From Anaerolineaceae bacterium (GTDB lineage: Bacteria > Chloroflexota > Anaerolineae > Anaerolineales > Anaerolineaceae): 57,397 nucleotides of DNA. How positions within the stretch are numbered: the first letter of the stretch is position 1; every line of letters starts with the position of its first letter. The notes under the pieces are model-generated. The model saw nothing but the letters and a program-made list of their open reading frames with translations, was not told the origin of the DNA and searched no databases. The stretch covers positions 1 to 57,397 of the forward strand of contig JAHYJK010000004.1 in NCBI GenBank assembly GCA_019429225.1. The letters run 5' to 3'. A program made the position numbers and the translations under genes. Positions 35,926 through 44,507 of the stretch are shown in pieces.

Positions 35926-35962
35926 CAATCTCCCGACTTGCATAATCAAAATCGGGAGATTG
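35926..35962 (+). terminator. Intercistronic stem-loop after livK
   Basis: CAATCTCCCGA (35926-35936) and TCGGGAGATTG (35952-35962) form an 11-bp stem with a 15-base loop, followed by GATTTTCT. It parallels the hairpin behind the sugar-binding protein gene and would make the binding-protein mRNA more abundant than the downstream permease mRNA. Confidence 0.7.
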
Positions 35963-36006
35963 GATTTTCTCATACACATTCCAGAAATCATTGCAAGGAG
36001 GATTTA

Positions 36007-36939
36007 GTGACTCTCGATTTCTTTATCCAGAATTTTATTAATGCCATGCAATGGGGCAGTTTTTTGGCTTTGATTGCGGTTGGGTACACGTTGGTTTATG
36101 GAGTACTGTTACTTATTAATTTTGCACACGGCGATATATTTATGGTTGGAGCATATACAGGGTATTTCATTGGAACATTTCTAACCAATAACTTTGAAAT
36201 AAAATTACCGTTTGATCTGCCAAGTTGGGTTGTCATTCCTGTAACGATTGTTGCCACGATGTTTATTACAGCCCTGGTAGGTGTTGCGATCGAACGGATT
36301 GCTTATCGACCTTTGAGAAATCGCGGAGCACATAGGCTATATCTGGTGATAACCGCACTCATGTTTGGTCTTTTACTGGAGTATGGTAATCTTGCTTTGC
36401 TGGGCGCAAGTGACCGCCAGTTTCCGAATCTTTTCGATAAAATTATTTACTCTATCGGAGGGATCACAGTCACCAATATTAAAATTTACGTAATTTTACT
36501 TTCATTCCTTAGTATGGGAATCCTCTGGTGGATTGTACAAAAAACACGTTGGGGGATGGCCATGCGAGCTATTTCCTATGACCGCCTTGCTGTACCGTTG
36601 ATGGGAATTTCTGTCGATCAAATTATACTATTTACATTTGTTCTCGGCTCTTCAATGGCAGCCTTAGCTGGGATTATGTACGGAACCGCATTTCCTATCC
36701 TTCGTTTTAATATGGGCATGCTGGTTGGGTGGCAAGCATTCATTGCGGCTGTGGTTGGTGGTATTGGCTCCATACGAGGGGCGATGGTAGGAGGATATAT
36801 TTTGGGATTTACCCAGATATTTGTAGCAGCTTTCTTACCTTCAACTTATCGTGATTTAATTGCCTTTGTTGTCCTGCTGCTCATCCTGGCAATTAAGCCG
36901 ACGGGGCTATTTGGTGTTCCCCGTCGCACCAAAGTTTAA
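36007..36939 (+). CDS. livH: Branched-chain amino-acid ABC permease LivH
   Basis: A 310-residue permease with about eight transmembrane helices. The start at GTG 36007 is chosen because AAGGAGG is directly upstream (35995-36001) and the mature family start LDFFIQNFINAMQWGSFLAL follows; the in-frame ATG at 35938 lies inside the upstream hairpin. Motifs VGYTLVYGVLLLINFAHGDI, AVVGGIGSIRGAMVGGYILG and AIKPTGLFG are typical. It forms the channel with LivM. Confidence 0.93.
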   Translation: MTLDFFIQNFINAMQWGSFLALIAVGYTLVYGVLLLINFAHGDIFMVGAYTGYFIGTFLTNNFEIKLPFDLPSWVVIPVTIVATMFITALVGVAIERIAYRPLRNRGAHRLYLVITALMFGLLLEYGNLALLGASDRQFPNLFDKIIYSIGGITVTNIKIYVILLSFLSMGILWWIVQKTRWGMAMRAISYDRLAVPLMGISVDQIILFTFVLGSSMAALAGIMYGTAFPILRFNMGMLVGWQAFIAAVVGGIGSIRGAMVGGYILGFTQIFVAAFLPSTYRDLIAFVVLLLILAIKPTGLFGVPRRTKV

Positions 36940-36974
36940 GTTAGTAAATCTTATAGAATAATCCAGGAGGATCT

Positions 36975-38021
36975 ATGAAACGCTTTGGTATGCCTGCACT
37001 CATCGGGATCTCATTTCTCATTTGTATCGTGCCATCCTGGTTGGGTTGGTTCAGTAATTATATTCAGTTCATTATTACATTAATAGGCATCAATATCATA
37101 CTGACCGTGAGTTTGAACCTTATTAATGGCTATATGGGTGAGTTTTCTGTTGGACATGCAGCTTTTATGGGTGTTGGTGCTTATACCTCATCGCTGCTAA
37201 CCGTATATTTACTTACCGAAAATCCGTTTTTTGGAAAAGCAATCTTACCAGAAGAATTATCAATTCTGATTTTCCCCATTTCTCTGCTTATTGGTGGTGT
37301 TGCTGCGGCTCTTTTCAGTTTATTGATTGCTATTCCTTCTTTTAGAACCAGAGGAGATTATCTCGCGATCGTCACATTAGCCGTCAATTTCATCTTCAAA
37401 AGTGCTGTCGAGAATATTGATGCAATTGGTGGTCCCCGTGGTTTTATGGGAATGGGAAAAGTTGTAAAAGCTATGGATAATCTGGTTAGTTTTCCGTGGT
37501 TAATTTTTTGGACATTTCTGGTCGTGGTTTTTTCAATTTTTATCATTCGGAATTTTGTTAACTCAACAATGGGTAAAAGCATTGTTGCCATCCGGGATGA
37601 TGAAATTGCATCTGAATTGATGACGGTCAACACACGCTGGCTGAAGATTGTTGCCTTTATGCTCTCCTGTGGATTGGCAGGTGTGGCTGGTGGATTACAT
37701 GCTCATACCGTTACCTTTATTAACCCATCCAGCTACTTTATTTTGCAGTCAACTTATATCCTGGTTATGGTTTATCTCGGGGGCATGGGTTCGCTCAGTG
37801 GATCGGTTATCAGCGCAATTGTGTTTACCATTTTGCTTGAGTTACTACGACCATTGGATGTATGGCGATGGGTAGCAACTCCATTGCTGCTAATCATCTT
37901 AATGTTGTTCAGACCGACTGGCATCATGGGAAGTCGCGAGTTATTGGACGTGTTCCCAAAATTGAAAAAATATTTTTCATCTCTGCAGGAGCGATTAACA
38001 AATGCCTTTATTAAAAGTTGA
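36975..38021 (+). CDS. livM: Branched-chain amino-acid ABC permease LivM
   Basis: A 348-residue permease, 8-10 helices, with LNLINGYMGEFSVGHAAFMG near residue 47 and YLGGMGSLSGSVISAI before the C-terminal LFRPTGIMG. CCAGGAGGATCT precedes ATG 36975. The 3' end overlaps livG by 20 bases. Confidence 0.94.
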   Translation: MKRFGMPALIGISFLICIVPSWLGWFSNYIQFIITLIGINIILTVSLNLINGYMGEFSVGHAAFMGVGAYTSSLLTVYLLTENPFFGKAILPEELSILIFPISLLIGGVAAALFSLLIAIPSFRTRGDYLAIVTLAVNFIFKSAVENIDAIGGPRGFMGMGKVVKAMDNLVSFPWLIFWTFLVVVFSIFIIRNFVNSTMGKSIVAIRDDEIASELMTVNTRWLKIVAFMLSCGLAGVAGGLHAHTVTFINPSSYFILQSTYILVMVYLGGMGSLSGSVISAIVFTILLELLRPLDVWRWVATPLLLIILMLFRPTGIMGSRELLDVFPKLKKYFSSLQERLTNAFIKS

Positions 38022-38769
38022 TAAACTCACACATTATTTTGGAGGTCTACGTTCAGTCGATAACTTCAACCTTGAGTTAAGCGAAAATGAACTTGTCGGA
38101 CTCATTGGTCCCAATGGGGCTGGGAAAAGCACTGTTTTTAATCTGGTTTGCGGACTCTATCGCCCTACTGAAGGATCAATATCATTCAATGACAATAACT
38201 TGATAGGTCGATATCCTCATCAAATCACTTCACTTGGGATTGGTAGAACCTTTCAAAATATCCGCTTATGGAATGAATTATCCGTGATAGATAATTTACG
38301 GATTGCTCACTTTTCACAAATCGATTATAAGCTGCTAGATTCGCTGTTTTTCACCAGCCGAATGGTAAGAGACGAACAAAAAGTCACAGAAGAAGCAATG
38401 GATCTGCTGGATAAGTTCAACCTGGTTCCTTATGTAAAGGAATTACCGCGTAATCTACCCTATGGCATTCAACGTAGAGTTGAAATTTGTCGGGCATTGG
38501 TGATGAATCCCAATTTGTTGCTCCTTGACGAGCCGGCTGCAGGCATGAATCAAGGTGAAATTGGTGAATTGATAAATTTGGTGCGTTGGGTCAAAGATGA
38601 GTTCAAAGTCACGGTCTGGATTATTGAGCACCAGATGCGAGTGATTATGAACATTTGCGAGAGAATCCAGGTACTTGATTTCGGTTCAATCATTGCTGAA
38701 GGAACTCCTAAAGAGATCCGCGATAATCCGCTTGTTATCAAAGCTTATCTGGGTGAGGAGGTTACATAA
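38002..38769 (+). CDS. livG: Branched-chain amino-acid ABC ATPase LivG
   Basis: A 255-residue ABC ATPase. Walker A GPNGAGKST (residue ~36), Q-loop after GIGRTFQNIRLW, signature NLPYGIQRRVEICRAL (degenerate LSGGQ, as often in LivG), Walker B NLLLLDEPAAGMN and H-loop IIEHQM. It powers LivHM from the cytoplasm together with LivF. It overlaps livM by 20 bases and livF by one (TAATG). Confidence 0.95.
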   Translation: MPLLKVDKLTHYFGGLRSVDNFNLELSENELVGLIGPNGAGKSTVFNLVCGLYRPTEGSISFNDNNLIGRYPHQITSLGIGRTFQNIRLWNELSVIDNLRIAHFSQIDYKLLDSLFFTSRMVRDEQKVTEEAMDLLDKFNLVPYVKELPRNLPYGIQRRVEICRALVMNPNLLLLDEPAAGMNQGEIGELINLVRWVKDEFKVTVWIIEHQMRVIMNICERIQVLDFGSIIAEGTPKEIRDNPLVIKAYLGEEVT

Positions 38770-39494
38770 TGTTGCTGAGCATAAAAGACCTGGTCGTTTC
38801 GTATGGAGCAATCCAAGCATTACATGGAATCTCCTTTGATGTTGAAGAAGGGGAAATTGCCACTTTGATCGGTGCAAATGGCGCAGGAAAATCAACCACT
38901 TTATGGTCTATCGTTCGTCAGATCACAGAAATGGGTGGCAGAGTTGTGTCTGGTTCAATCGAATTCAAGGGTGAAGATTTGTTGAAATATGCACCGCACG
39001 ATATTGTCAATAAACTGGGTATTACCCTCGTTCCTGAAGGCCGTAGGGTTTTTGGTAATTTGAGTGTACTGGAAAACTTAAAGATAGCTGCTTATGGTCG
39101 CAGAGACAATAAAGGTATTGAAGAAGATTTCAAGCGGGTCTTTAAAATTTTTCCGCGCCTTGAAGAACGGAAATCTCAATTAGCTGATTTATTGAGTGGT
39201 GGAGAGCAACAAATGCTGGCTGTTGGCCGATCGATGATGAATCGAGGAAAATTGATGTTGCTCGATGAACCTTCCATGGGATTGGCTCCCATTCTGGTAA
39301 AAGAACTATTTGAAAATCTTGCAAAAATAAATCGAGAAGGAACCACTATTCTCCTGGTTGAACAAAACGCACACTTAGCTTTGCGATATGCAACCAAAGC
39401 ATATGTAATAGAAACCGGTACAATCACCCTTTCAGGCACATCGGAGGAAGTGGAAAAGAATCCGGAAGTCAAAAAAGCATATCTGGGCACTTAA
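38769..39494 (+). CDS. livF: Branched-chain amino-acid ABC ATPase LivF
   Basis: A 241-residue ABC ATPase: Walker A GANGAGKST, Q-loop ITLVPEGRRVFGNLSV (typical of LivF), signature LLSGGEQQMLAVGRSM, Walker B KLMLLDEPSMGLAP, H-loop VEQNAHLAL. It forms the heterodimeric motor with LivG. Last gene of the operon; a terminator follows six bases later. Confidence 0.96.
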   Translation: MLLSIKDLVVSYGAIQALHGISFDVEEGEIATLIGANGAGKSTTLWSIVRQITEMGGRVVSGSIEFKGEDLLKYAPHDIVNKLGITLVPEGRRVFGNLSVLENLKIAAYGRRDNKGIEEDFKRVFKIFPRLEERKSQLADLLSGGEQQMLAVGRSMMNRGKLMLLDEPSMGLAPILVKELFENLAKINREGTTILLVEQNAHLALRYATKAYVIETGTITLSGTSEEVEKNPEVKKAYLGT

Positions 39495-39499
39495 ATAAC

Positions 39500-39537
39500 A
39501 ACCTGGTTGATAAGAGATAAGCCTTATTAACCAGGTT
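39500..39537. terminator. Bidirectional terminator after livF
   Basis: AACCTGGTTGATAAG (39500-39514) pairs with CTTATTAACCAGGTT (39523-39537), 15 bp with one G-U, and an 8-base loop. T residues follow, and A residues precede it, between the convergent livF and era genes. Confidence 0.85.
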
Positions 39538-39560
39538 TTGTATTTATCCTCGTTGAAAGC

Positions 39561-40505
39561 TCAATTATCGGGAACGATATATCCCATTAAATTTAATGCT
39601 TCGGGATTGTTACGCCAATTTTTATGCACTTTCACCCGTAACTCCAGATAGACATTTCTACCCGTCATACCTTCGATCTCTTTTCGAGCGGTCTTGCCAA
39701 TTTCACGGATCATGCTCCCCTGTTTACCAATCACGATTCCCTTTTGAGAATCGCGTTCAACAAACAATGTCGCCATAATATAAGCCTGCTCTTCACCCCG
39801 ATCTTCATAGGTATCCAACCGAACAGCCACAGCGTGCGGGACCTCTTCCTCCAGATGCCGCATGACCGCCTCTCGGATTAATTCCACAGCAATATCCCGT
39901 TCATAATAATCTGTTACCTGCTCCTCATCATAATATGGGTCTCCAACAGGTAATTTTTCAATGATGATTTGTACCAGTTCAGCAATCCCTTTATGTAAAC
40001 TTGCACTGAGAGCAATAGATTCAGACCCAGGCACCAGATTCTGATATAGTACTTGATTTTGTGCCAACTTATCAGGCGACATCAAATCGATTTTATTCAA
40101 AACAATTAATAGTTCTGGTCGTCGTGGGAAAGCAGACAATTTTTCTGCAATCAAACGGTCTTCTTCAGTAGGCGCTACAGAAACATCCACGATCCATAAG
40201 ATCAATTCCCCATCAAACAATGCCAACTCAGCAACTTTATTCATATAATCACCCAGCTTATGACGAGAAATATGCATACCAGGTGTATCCATGAAAACAA
40301 TTTGTGCCTGATCAGTTGTGAGGATTCCCAGTTGTTGTTTGCGGGTCGTCTGGGGTTTTGGGGATACTGCAGCAATTTTCTGTCCCAGAATCGCATTAAG
40401 TAAGGTTGATTTTCCTACATTAGGTCTACCTATCACCGCCACAAAACCAGATTTAAACGAGCCACCAGGTTCAGAATTTTCTGGCATTGGATCAATTTGT
40501 TGCAT
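39561..40505 (-). CDS. era: GTPase Era
   Basis: A 314-residue GTPase involved in 16S rRNA maturation and 30S assembly. G1 GRPNVGKSTLLNAI, G3 DTPGMH, G4 NKID, and a C-terminal KH domain (ERDSQKGIVIGKQGSMIREI, then VYLELRVKVHKNWR) that binds the 3' end of 16S rRNA. There is a ~14-residue N-terminal extension before the G domain. It is convergent with livF and divergent from the HerA-like gene. Confidence 0.97.
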   Translation of the reverse strand: MQQIDPMPENSEPGGSFKSGFVAVIGRPNVGKSTLLNAILGQKIAAVSPKPQTTRKQQLGILTTDQAQIVFMDTPGMHISRHKLGDYMNKVAELALFDGELILWIVDVSVAPTEEDRLIAEKLSAFPRRPELLIVLNKIDLMSPDKLAQNQVLYQNLVPGSESIALSASLHKGIAELVQIIIEKLPVGDPYYDEEQVTDYYERDIAVELIREAVMRHLEEEVPHAVAVRLDTYEDRGEEQAYIMATLFVERDSQKGIVIGKQGSMIREIGKTARKEIEGMTGRNVYLELRVKVHKNWRNNPEALNLMGYIVPDN

Positions 40506-40764
40506 TCTATGCCTCTACTTATGATTATTTTGTCTTTTACACATAACGTAAACCTAATATACCACTAATTATCGACCGTAAATCCAGACATAATTAAAAT
40601 TTGGGATTACTCGAATATTATCTTCCTATTGATTCATTATAGCAATTCTACAAATCCAAATATTGATTCATTCCAATAGAATCTACTTCGAAAAATTTTC
40701 CAGTGGGCAAGAAAAAGAGCCATTTCAGGAAATCTATCAATATTGTCAGGCAATTGGCACCTTA

Positions 40765-40790
40765 GCGTAGGGTAAGCGTAGGGTAAGCGT
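40765..40790 (+). repeat. Tandem 11-bp repeat
   Basis: GCGTAGGGTAA occurs twice head to tail and continues with GCGT (2.4 copies). It lies just upstream of a possible -10 box (TAATAT at 40815-40820) of the candidate small RNA, so it could be a binding site; this is speculative. Confidence 0.6.
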
Positions 40791-40821
40791 CAAGTATTGT
40801 TCCAAATGTTCTGGTAATATA

Positions 40822-40938
40822 GTAAACAACAAAGGGCGACTTCTCTTCTTCTCCTCCTTAAAATGAGAGCCGGGGGCGGCGTACCCGGCTCTCACTAAAT
40901 TTAAAAAAAGGCAACCTGATAATTTCAGGCTGTTTTTT
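40822..40938 (+). ncRNA. Candidate small RNA with anti-Shine-Dalgarno motif and terminator
   Basis: No coding frame is credible in 40506-40996. The segment has TAATAT at 40815-40820 as a possible -10, a pyrimidine tract containing CTCCTCCTTA (40851-40860), which resembles the 16S anti-Shine-Dalgarno, then a perfect 10-bp stem GAGAGCCGGG/CCCGGCTCTC (40865-40874 and 40884-40893), and a second hairpin CCTGA/TCAGG (40915-40929) followed by seven T. This is the layout of a trans-acting small RNA with a C-rich seed. Alternatively it is only a leader of the downstream gene with an attenuator. Not a known family to me. Confidence 0.4.
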
Positions 40939-40996
40939 TGTTAATAATAATTTTTCAGATACAATAAAGATAATATTAAATAACATGAGGGAAGCT

Positions 40997-43486
40997 ATGA
41001 GTAATAATCGAGATTTCTATCTGGGAAAAGAATTTGACTTCAAAAATAAGGTGCTTACCGAGAATATAATTTATTACGATCCAGCCGATCTCACCACACA
41101 CATGTTTGTGACCGGAATGACAGGCTCAGGTAAAACTGGCTTATGTGTTGGATTAATGGAAGAGGCAGCATTACAGAATATTCCGGCTATTGTAATCGAT
41201 CCAAAGGGAGATCTCACCAACTTACTCCTTCATTTTCCGAATTTATTACCCAAAGATTTCGAGCCCTGGATTGATCCGGAGGAAGCCCGTCGTGAAAATA
41301 AATCCACTCAGGTTAAAGCAGAAGAAACAGCCACGATGTGGAAGAATGGTCTCGCAGATTGGGGATTGACCGGAGAGAATATTCAGAAATTACAGGACTC
41401 TGCCGAATTTGCCATCTATACGCCTGGTTCAACCTCTGGTATCGCAGTTGACATTCTTTCTTCATTTGCTGCCCCAGAGTTGGATTGGCATGAAAATCAG
41501 GAAATACTCCGTGAACGGATCGCATCCAACATAACAGCTTTATTGGGATTAATTGGTTACAACGATATCGATCCTCTCAGTTCCCGGGAGCATATCCTGC
41601 TTGCCAATATCATGGAGTATTACTGGAGCAAAGGGAAATCATTTGATTTAAGTGATTTGATCATGCAAACGCAAAGCCCGCCTTTTGACCGCCTGGGTGC
41701 CTTCCCCATTGACCGTTTGTTCCCGGAAAAAGACCGTTTTGGACTGGCAATGAAACTCAATAACTTTCTGGCTTCCCCTTCTTTTCAAACCTGGATGCAA
41801 GGTCAACCTCTGGATATTCAAAAAATGATGTTTGCCGAAAGTGGTAAACCTCGCCAATCCATCTTTTATCTGGCTCATCTGAGTGAAAATGAGCGCATGT
41901 TCTTCGTAACATTGTTGTTTGGAGCCGTCGAATCCTGGATGCGTCGCCAAAGTGGCACCAGCGGATTGCGCGCAATTATTTACTTTGATGAAATTCTGGG
42001 TTATCTTCCTCCAGTCGCCAATCCACCTTCCCGACCGATTATGTTACGCATGTTAAAACAAGCCAGGGCTTTTGGTGTCGGTCTGGTGCTGGCGACCCAA
42101 AACCCTGTCGACATGGATTATAAGGCCCTCTCAAATGCTGGAACCTGGATGATAGGACGGTTACAAACGGATCAGGATAAAGAACGTCTGATGGATGGAT
42201 TGCAGAGCGCCAGTGGCAGCATTGACAGAGCAGAAGCCAACAATTTGCTATCCAATCTGGGTAAAAGGGTTTTTCTGCTCCATAATGTTCATGAGAAAGG
42301 TCTAAAACTTTTTAATACGCGTTGGGCCATGAATTATCTGGCTGGCCCAATGACTCGTTCTCAGATACCAGCCTTGAATACTCTGGCAGGAGCGGGTATC
42401 AGTAAGGCAAAAGTTGGCCCACGGTCTGCTGCCAATGAACCCAAAACCCAGCCTGTTAAAACACAATCGGCAGCCGCTGAACCTGTGTCAACTCAATCAG
42501 TGCTCAGACCGGTTCTTCCTAGCGGCATCATTGATTACCACCTGCCAAACAATCTGACCCTACAAGTTGCAGCTCAAAAAGCGAATATTCCCTTATCCAG
42601 TGGTTCAAAGATGGTCGCTATTGAATATCATCCCCGCTTACTGGCTCAGGCGGAAATCCGCTATCTGGACAGAAAATACAATGTACAAAGCATGCAAAAA
42701 AAGTCTGTATTGGTGGAAGATGAAACGGGCAGAATGATCCGATGGGATGATCACTTAACTGGAGCCATTGACCAGGATCAAATTGAACGATTTTCACTGC
42801 CAGAAACAGGCTATCAACAAATGCCGGTTTGGATGGCTGATCCTAAGACAATTAAGATTCTGGAATCAGACTTTCTCGATTGGGTCTATCGAACTGATAA
42901 TATGACCATTCGTGCCAGTCAGGGATTAAAAATCTATGCTGGTCCTGAAGTTTCAGAACAGGAATTTAAATCTCAAATCAATCAAGCCACCAAAGATCAA
43001 ATGGATCTTGAAATTGAAAAAGTGAAAATGAGTTATGAAAAGAAAATAACTGCCCTGGAACAAAAGCTTGAAAAAGAAAAACGCGACGTGGAAACAGCAG
43101 AAGACCGCTTAGGCCAACGCCGCATGGAAGAGGTTGGTACACATGGCGAAATGTTGCTGGCGCTATTATCAAAACGCAAGAAATCCATCTCTTCATCTCT
43201 AACCAAGCGTAGGATGACAGCCGAGGCAAAAGCTAAACTTCAGAATGAAAAAAAGGATGTAGATAATGCAATCGCCAACCTGACTGCCATGCAAACTGAA
43301 ATGAAGGATGCAATTGCTAAATTAGAGAAGGAATGGTCTGGTAAAGCAAATGATATTACAGAAATAACAATTACTCCGTTGAAGAAAGATATTTTTGTTG
43401 AGCTTTTTGGAATTGCCTGGGTTCCCTATTATGTTGTCGAAATAGATGGTCGTAACCGCCGCATTTGCGCTTTCAGCAGTAACTAA
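40997..43486 (+). CDS. HerA/VirB4-like ATPase with C-terminal coiled coil
   Basis: About 829 residues. N-terminal strand (YLGKEFDF), then Walker A VTGMTGSGKTGLCVG, IPAIVIDPKGDLTNLLLH, Walker B RAIIYFDEILGYLPP and the sensor/arginine region GVGLVLATQNPVDMDYKAL, which mark the HerA/FtsK/VirB4-type DNA-pump ATPase group. A Pro/Ala/Gln linker (~480-505) leads to a second globular region and a long charged coiled coil (~665-790) ending in a short conserved strand block. ATG 40997 has GAGGGA just upstream; an in-frame ATG at 40985 is less likely. No nuclease (NurA) or other DNA-transfer partner is next to it. It may act in DNA processing; substrate unknown. Confidence 0.85.
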   Translation: MSNNRDFYLGKEFDFKNKVLTENIIYYDPADLTTHMFVTGMTGSGKTGLCVGLMEEAALQNIPAIVIDPKGDLTNLLLHFPNLLPKDFEPWIDPEEARRENKSTQVKAEETATMWKNGLADWGLTGENIQKLQDSAEFAIYTPGSTSGIAVDILSSFAAPELDWHENQEILRERIASNITALLGLIGYNDIDPLSSREHILLANIMEYYWSKGKSFDLSDLIMQTQSPPFDRLGAFPIDRLFPEKDRFGLAMKLNNFLASPSFQTWMQGQPLDIQKMMFAESGKPRQSIFYLAHLSENERMFFVTLLFGAVESWMRRQSGTSGLRAIIYFDEILGYLPPVANPPSRPIMLRMLKQARAFGVGLVLATQNPVDMDYKALSNAGTWMIGRLQTDQDKERLMDGLQSASGSIDRAEANNLLSNLGKRVFLLHNVHEKGLKLFNTRWAMNYLAGPMTRSQIPALNTLAGAGISKAKVGPRSAANEPKTQPVKTQSAAAEPVSTQSVLRPVLPSGIIDYHLPNNLTLQVAAQKANIPLSSGSKMVAIEYHPRLLAQAEIRYLDRKYNVQSMQKKSVLVEDETGRMIRWDDHLTGAIDQDQIERFSLPETGYQQMPVWMADPKTIKILESDFLDWVYRTDNMTIRASQGLKIYAGPEVSEQEFKSQINQATKDQMDLEIEKVKMSYEKKITALEQKLEKEKRDVETAEDRLGQRRMEEVGTHGEMLLALLSKRKKSISSSLTKRRMTAEAKAKLQNEKKDVDNAIANLTAMQTEMKDAIAKLEKEWSGKANDITEITITPLKKDIFVELFGIAWVPYYVVEIDGRNRRICAFSSN

Positions 43487-43490
43487 GAAA

Positions 43491-43518
43491 TGATCCCGCT
43501 TCTATTGGAGCGGGATCA
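43491..43518. terminator. Terminator hairpin between convergent genes
   Basis: TGATCCCGCT (43491-43500) pairs with AGCGGGATCA (43509-43518) around an 8-base loop, in the 37-base gap between the HerA-like gene and recR. Confidence 0.7.
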
Positions 43519-43523
43519 TCCTA

Positions 43524-44132
43524 TTAATCCAATTCTTGCCGTCCAGCCAATGCTCTCAGAAGCGTATTCTGATCGGCATATTCCAGATCTCCCCCCATGG
43601 GTAGTCCACGTGCTAACCGAGTCAAGCGAACCGGGAATAATAGCAATTGCTGTTTGATATACAAGGCAGTTGCATCCCCCTCCATGGATGGATTGGTGGC
43701 GATGATGATTTCCTTTATATTTCCCGCTTTAACCCGCTCAACCAATGGCCTGATTTTTAAATCATCCGGCCCGATACCTTCAATCGGAGAAAGGGCACCA
43801 TGCAGAACATGATACTTTCCCATAAATCCACCTGTGCGCTCCAATGCCAGCACATCCAAAGGCTCTTCAACCACACAGATCTGGCTATCATCACGTTGAT
43901 TGCTGGCACAAATTTCACACAGTTGATTGCCTGCCATGGTGATATTAAAACACTGCTCACAGAATGTTGTCGAACTTTTCAAATTCTGTAAAGCGTCCGC
44001 TAGATTCTTGCTGGCTTCATCCGGAGCGCGCAATAAGAAAAAAGTCAGTCGGGATGCCGATTTTGGACCAACTCCAGGAAGTCGTTCAAAGGCATTAATT
44101 AAATTCTGAACAGGTTCAGGTAAGATTGGCAT
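43524..44132 (-). CDS. recR: Recombination protein RecR
   Basis: A 202-residue RecR: helix-hairpin-helix near the start (FERLPGVGPKSASRLTFFLL), a Cys4 zinc finger (CEQCFNITMAGNQLCEIC) and a Toprim domain (ICVVEEPLDVLALERTG, EIIIATNPSMEGDATALYI). It acts with RecO/RecF in loading RecA at gaps. It is downstream of ebfC and dnaX on the same strand, the normal arrangement. Confidence 0.97.
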   Translation of the reverse strand: MPILPEPVQNLINAFERLPGVGPKSASRLTFFLLRAPDEASKNLADALQNLKSSTTFCEQCFNITMAGNQLCEICASNQRDDSQICVVEEPLDVLALERTGGFMGKYHVLHGALSPIEGIGPDDLKIRPLVERVKAGNIKEIIIATNPSMEGDATALYIKQQLLLFPVRLTRLARGLPMGGDLEYADQNTLLRALAGRQELD

Positions 44133-44156
44133 ATTTTTCCAAAGAGAATCTTGATT

Positions 44157-44504
44157 TTAGAAACCCAGGCCAGGCATTCCTCCAGCCAGTGGTCCCATTT
44201 TCTGAGCTTGCAGCTCGCGGGATTGATCCAATGCCATATTTACAGCTGATAAGATCAGATCCTGCAGCATTTCGGCATCTGCATCCTGCAATAAATCTGC
44301 AGCAATTTCAACCGACTTACAATGTTGGTCGCCAGTCATGGTTACCTTGACAGCACCTCCGCCAACGCTGGCGGTTACGGTTTCATCCGCCAGAGCAGCT
44401 TGAGCAGCTTCCATCTGCTCCTGAAGTTTTTGCAGCTGGCGCATCATTGCATTCTGGCCGCCGCCCATGCCGCCACCCATTTTTCCACCAAATCCTTTTG
44501 CCAT
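44157..44504 (-). CDS. Nucleoid-associated protein EbfC/YbaB
   Basis: A 115-residue protein of the YbaB/EbfC family, preceded by a Gly/Met-rich N-terminus (GFGGKMGGGMGGGQNAMM). The core QKLQEQMEAAQAALADETV with the amphipathic helix and VEIAADLLQDADAEMLQDLI is typical. It binds DNA as a tweezer-like dimer and lies between dnaX and recR, three bases after the dnaX stop. Confidence 0.94.
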   Translation of the reverse strand: MAKGFGGKMGGGMGGGQNAMMRQLQKLQEQMEAAQAALADETVTASVGGGAVKVTMTGDQHCKSVEIAADLLQDADAEMLQDLILSAVNMALDQSRELQAQKMGPLAGGMPGLGF

Positions 44505-44507
44505 TTT

